Assembly (NCBI GenBank): GCA_049613665.1
Contig: JBMZCV010000206.1
Span: 1 to 8,180 of the forward strand
Direction of reading: 5' to 3'
DNA: 8,180 bases
Origin: JBMZCV01 sp049613665
GTDB lineage: Bacteria; Bacteroidota; Bacteroidia; Chitinophagales; UBA2359
The translations under genes and the position numbers were made by a program. The notes beneath the pieces were generated by a model. It ran no database searches. It had not been told where the DNA came from and saw only the letters and a program-made list of their open reading frames with translations. Below are positions 7,128 through 8,180 of this stretch, piece by piece (the first letter of the stretch is position 1; every line of letters begins with the position of its first letter).

Positions 7128-7215
7128 ATTATTCTACAAATTGTGAAAGCTGACACACTAAATATCAATGTGTTAGCAACCAAACGACTGTTATTAAATA
7201 GTGTTTGGCACTTAT
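7128..7215. repeat. Interspersed repeat copy Y, in the GH9 5' region
   Basis: The first 53 bases align without gaps to copy Z with about 40 identities, ending in GTTAGCAAC. The block continues to TATTAAATAGTGTTTGGCACTTA shared with X. The terminal hairpin is AGTG-tttgg-CACT (7200-7212), extendable with AAAT/ATTT around a bulged T. It ends about 60 bp before the GH9 start on the minus strand, so it may be in the 5' untranslated region. Confidence 0.75.
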
Positions 7216-7667
7216 TTATTCCAAAAACTATAAAAGTGTTTTTGAAATACAATTTTATAGTAGTAGATATAGATAAACTTAGTAGTGATAAGAAATAAAA
7301 AATGTGCTTATTTGTGGAGTACAAAAGTAATTAAAAAATTAAAAACTGAATGAAAATTAGCACATGTTTTTTCATAACATAAACTTTTTTTCGTTTTTTA
7401 ATCTTTTTTGCTAAAAATACATTGCAAAAATAATACTATAAAAAAAAATGATAACCAATTTTTTATACATTTTAAAAATACTACCTACTAAATTATCAGA
7501 CAAAAAAATATACTCTCTTATTGGCATTATTCTATTCAAATGTAGTTATGATAAAACTTAAACGATTTTTAAATTACAATATTTATTGTGTGCAAGGTTT
7601 GAAATTTTTTGAGTAAAAATAATATGCCATTTTTGCCAAAAACTATTTTTGTAAATAGTCATACAAA
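7216..7667. other. AT-rich divergent spacer without supported genes
   Basis: Long A and T runs dominate and no credible reading frame is present. The structures seen are the possible -7 element at 7322-7329 and a perfect 7-bp hairpin at 7642-7659 (ACTATTT-ttgt-AAATAGT). Plus-strand TATTTTTG at 7644-7651 also fits TAnnTTTG but lacks a properly spaced -33 element. Confidence 0.4.
7322..7329 (-). promoter_or_regulatory. Possible Bacteroidota -7 promoter element for the GH9 gene
   Basis: Read on the minus strand this is TACTTTTG, a perfect match to the TAnnTTTG -7 consensus of Bacteroidota. No convincing TTG -33 element is found at the usual distance. If used, it would give a leader of roughly 250 bases containing repeat Y. 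In such AT-rich DNA the match could be chance. Confidence 0.3.
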
Positions 7668-7755
7668 TTTATTCCACAAATATTGAAAAATAACACCTTG
7701 ATTTTCAATGCGTTAGCAACTCAAATAGGCTATATTAATTAGTGCTTGGCACTTA
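7668..7755. repeat. Interspersed repeat copy Z, before the hydrolase gene
   Basis: This is the third copy, closest to Y. It contains CAATGCGTTAGCAAC and ends with the hairpin AGTG-cttgg-CACT at 7741-7753. A run of about a dozen T follows the hairpin (from about 7757), so on the plus strand it could also act as a weak terminator or an attenuator. It lies about 80 bp before the ATG of the hydrolase. Confidence 0.7.
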
Positions 7756-7836
7756 ATTTTTTTTTTTGTATTTTTACAACTATCAAAAAGCGTCAAGTTC
7801 AGCTTTTATTTTTTTGTGAAAAAATGCTACTATAAA

Positions 7837-8160
7837 ATGAAAAAACGAAACCTACTATTTTTAATTTTCCTATTGGCTATCGTATTTGTATTGTTGCTTA
7901 CACAAGTGAAAAAAGATATTGAGCCAGAAGAATTGAAAGATAAATATACCGATGATTTGTCTAAATTTATCAAAATAAATGGCTTGGAAGTACACTACAA
8001 AGATGTGGGCGAAAGCCAAAAACCTGTTTTGCTACTATTGCATGGCATCGCTTCTTCTTTGCACACTTGGGATAGCTGGACGGCAGAGCTATCAAAACAT
8101 TACCGCATTATTTCGCTAGACCTTCCAGGTGGGGTGTCGAATTTGATGTTATTTTACTGA
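7837..8160 (+). pseudogene. Membrane-anchored alpha/beta hydrolase, interrupted after LDLPG
   Basis: The ATG at 7837 is preferred over an in-frame GTG at 7816, because it places MKKRN directly before a hydrophobic segment (residues ~6-21) that would act as a signal anchor. The segment KFIKINGLEVHYKDVG, followed by PVLLLLHGIASSLHTW (oxyanion-hole HG at residues 69-70) and HYRIISLDLPG, is typical of the N-terminal part of alpha/beta-hydrolase fold enzymes. The family normally continues with a G-F/Y-G-x-S segment and then the nucleophile elbow GxSxG, Asp and His. Here LDLPG is followed by GVSNLMLFY and a TGA stop at 8158-8160, and this tail coincides with the repeated 54-bp element. No catalytic triad residue remains, so the product is probably inactive. 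The rest of the gene may resume beyond the inserted element. Substrate is unknown. Confidence 0.75.
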
Positions 8161-8180
8161 CAAATGTTCGCCCTAAAAAC
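8121..8180 (+). mobile_element. 54-bp element copy B, probable left end of an inserted mobile element
   Basis: This matches copy A (1400-1453) in GGTGGGGTGTCGAATTT, the following ATG and AAATGTTCGCCCTA. It starts exactly where hydrolase homology stops, so the boundary is near 8127, with the upstream CCTTCCAGG belonging to the hydrolase codons for L-P-G. The body, including any transposase, would lie beyond 8180 and cannot be seen. The identical core at two sites and the gene break support an insertion sequence, but the family is not identifiable. Confidence 0.5.

Noticed and set aside
2068..7215. Integron attC sites for repeats X, Y and Z
   Set aside because: The repeats lie around a gene in one direction, but the GTTRRRY and RYYYAAC core sites are not met (best near miss is GTTAGCA) and no integrase is seen.
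7112..7324. 70-codon open frame on the minus strand
   Set aside because: It lies in an AT-rich spacer, spans repeat Y and has an unstructured composition; it is not supported as a gene.
7816..7836. GTG start for the hydrolase adding seven residues
   Set aside because: The ATG at 7837 gives a standard signal-anchor N-terminus (MKKRN then hydrophobic segment), so the upstream GTG is less likely.

Overview
This AT-rich window looks like a member of the Bacteroidota, most likely a free-living, polysaccharide-degrading Cytophagia-type bacterium. The main support is a very large secreted cellulase with a signal peptide and a C-terminal type IX secretion (T9SS) sorting domain, a system confined to this phylum. 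Start sites lack Shine-Dalgarno sequences and the spacers are extremely AT-rich, which also fits. The species cannot be named from the sequence.

Layout from left to right. Positions 1-184 hold 4.4 head-to-tail copies of a 42-bp repeat that runs off the left edge. A plus-strand gene (382-1383) encodes an unrecognised 333-residue protein with a helical N-terminal part and a small beta-rich C-terminal part. Positions 1384-2133 are a gene-free, convergent spacer. It contains a 54-bp sequence that recurs at the right end of the window, a mirror-ordered cluster of short hairpins, and a strong minus-strand terminator. Positions 2134-7065 (minus strand) are one 1643-codon gene for a GH9 endoglucanase arranged as signal peptide, GH9, CBM3c, three PKD domains, a second CBM3, four Ig-like repeats, an Fn3-like domain and a T9SS tail. 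Positions 7066-7836 are a divergent, gene-poor spacer. At 7837 a plus-strand alpha/beta-hydrolase gene begins, but its homology stops right after the conserved LDLPG motif. At that point the second copy of the 54-bp element starts, so the gene appears interrupted by a mobile element extending off the right edge.

The GH9 enzyme is the functional centre. Its GH9-CBM3c core resembles processive endoglucanases, the second CBM3 keeps cellulose-binding residues, and the PKD/Ig/Fn3 array is a long spacer ending in the outer-membrane export and anchoring tail. No clear operon links it to the flanking genes.

The least explained content is in the spacers: three related copies of a roughly 70-90-bp repeat at the GH9 stop codon (X), upstream of the GH9 start (Y) and before the broken hydrolase (Z), all in one orientation and with a covarying small hairpin; the hairpin cluster at 1521-1740; the paired 54-bp elements; and the 42-bp tandem array. 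I see no CRISPR array, tRNA, rRNA or defence operon.
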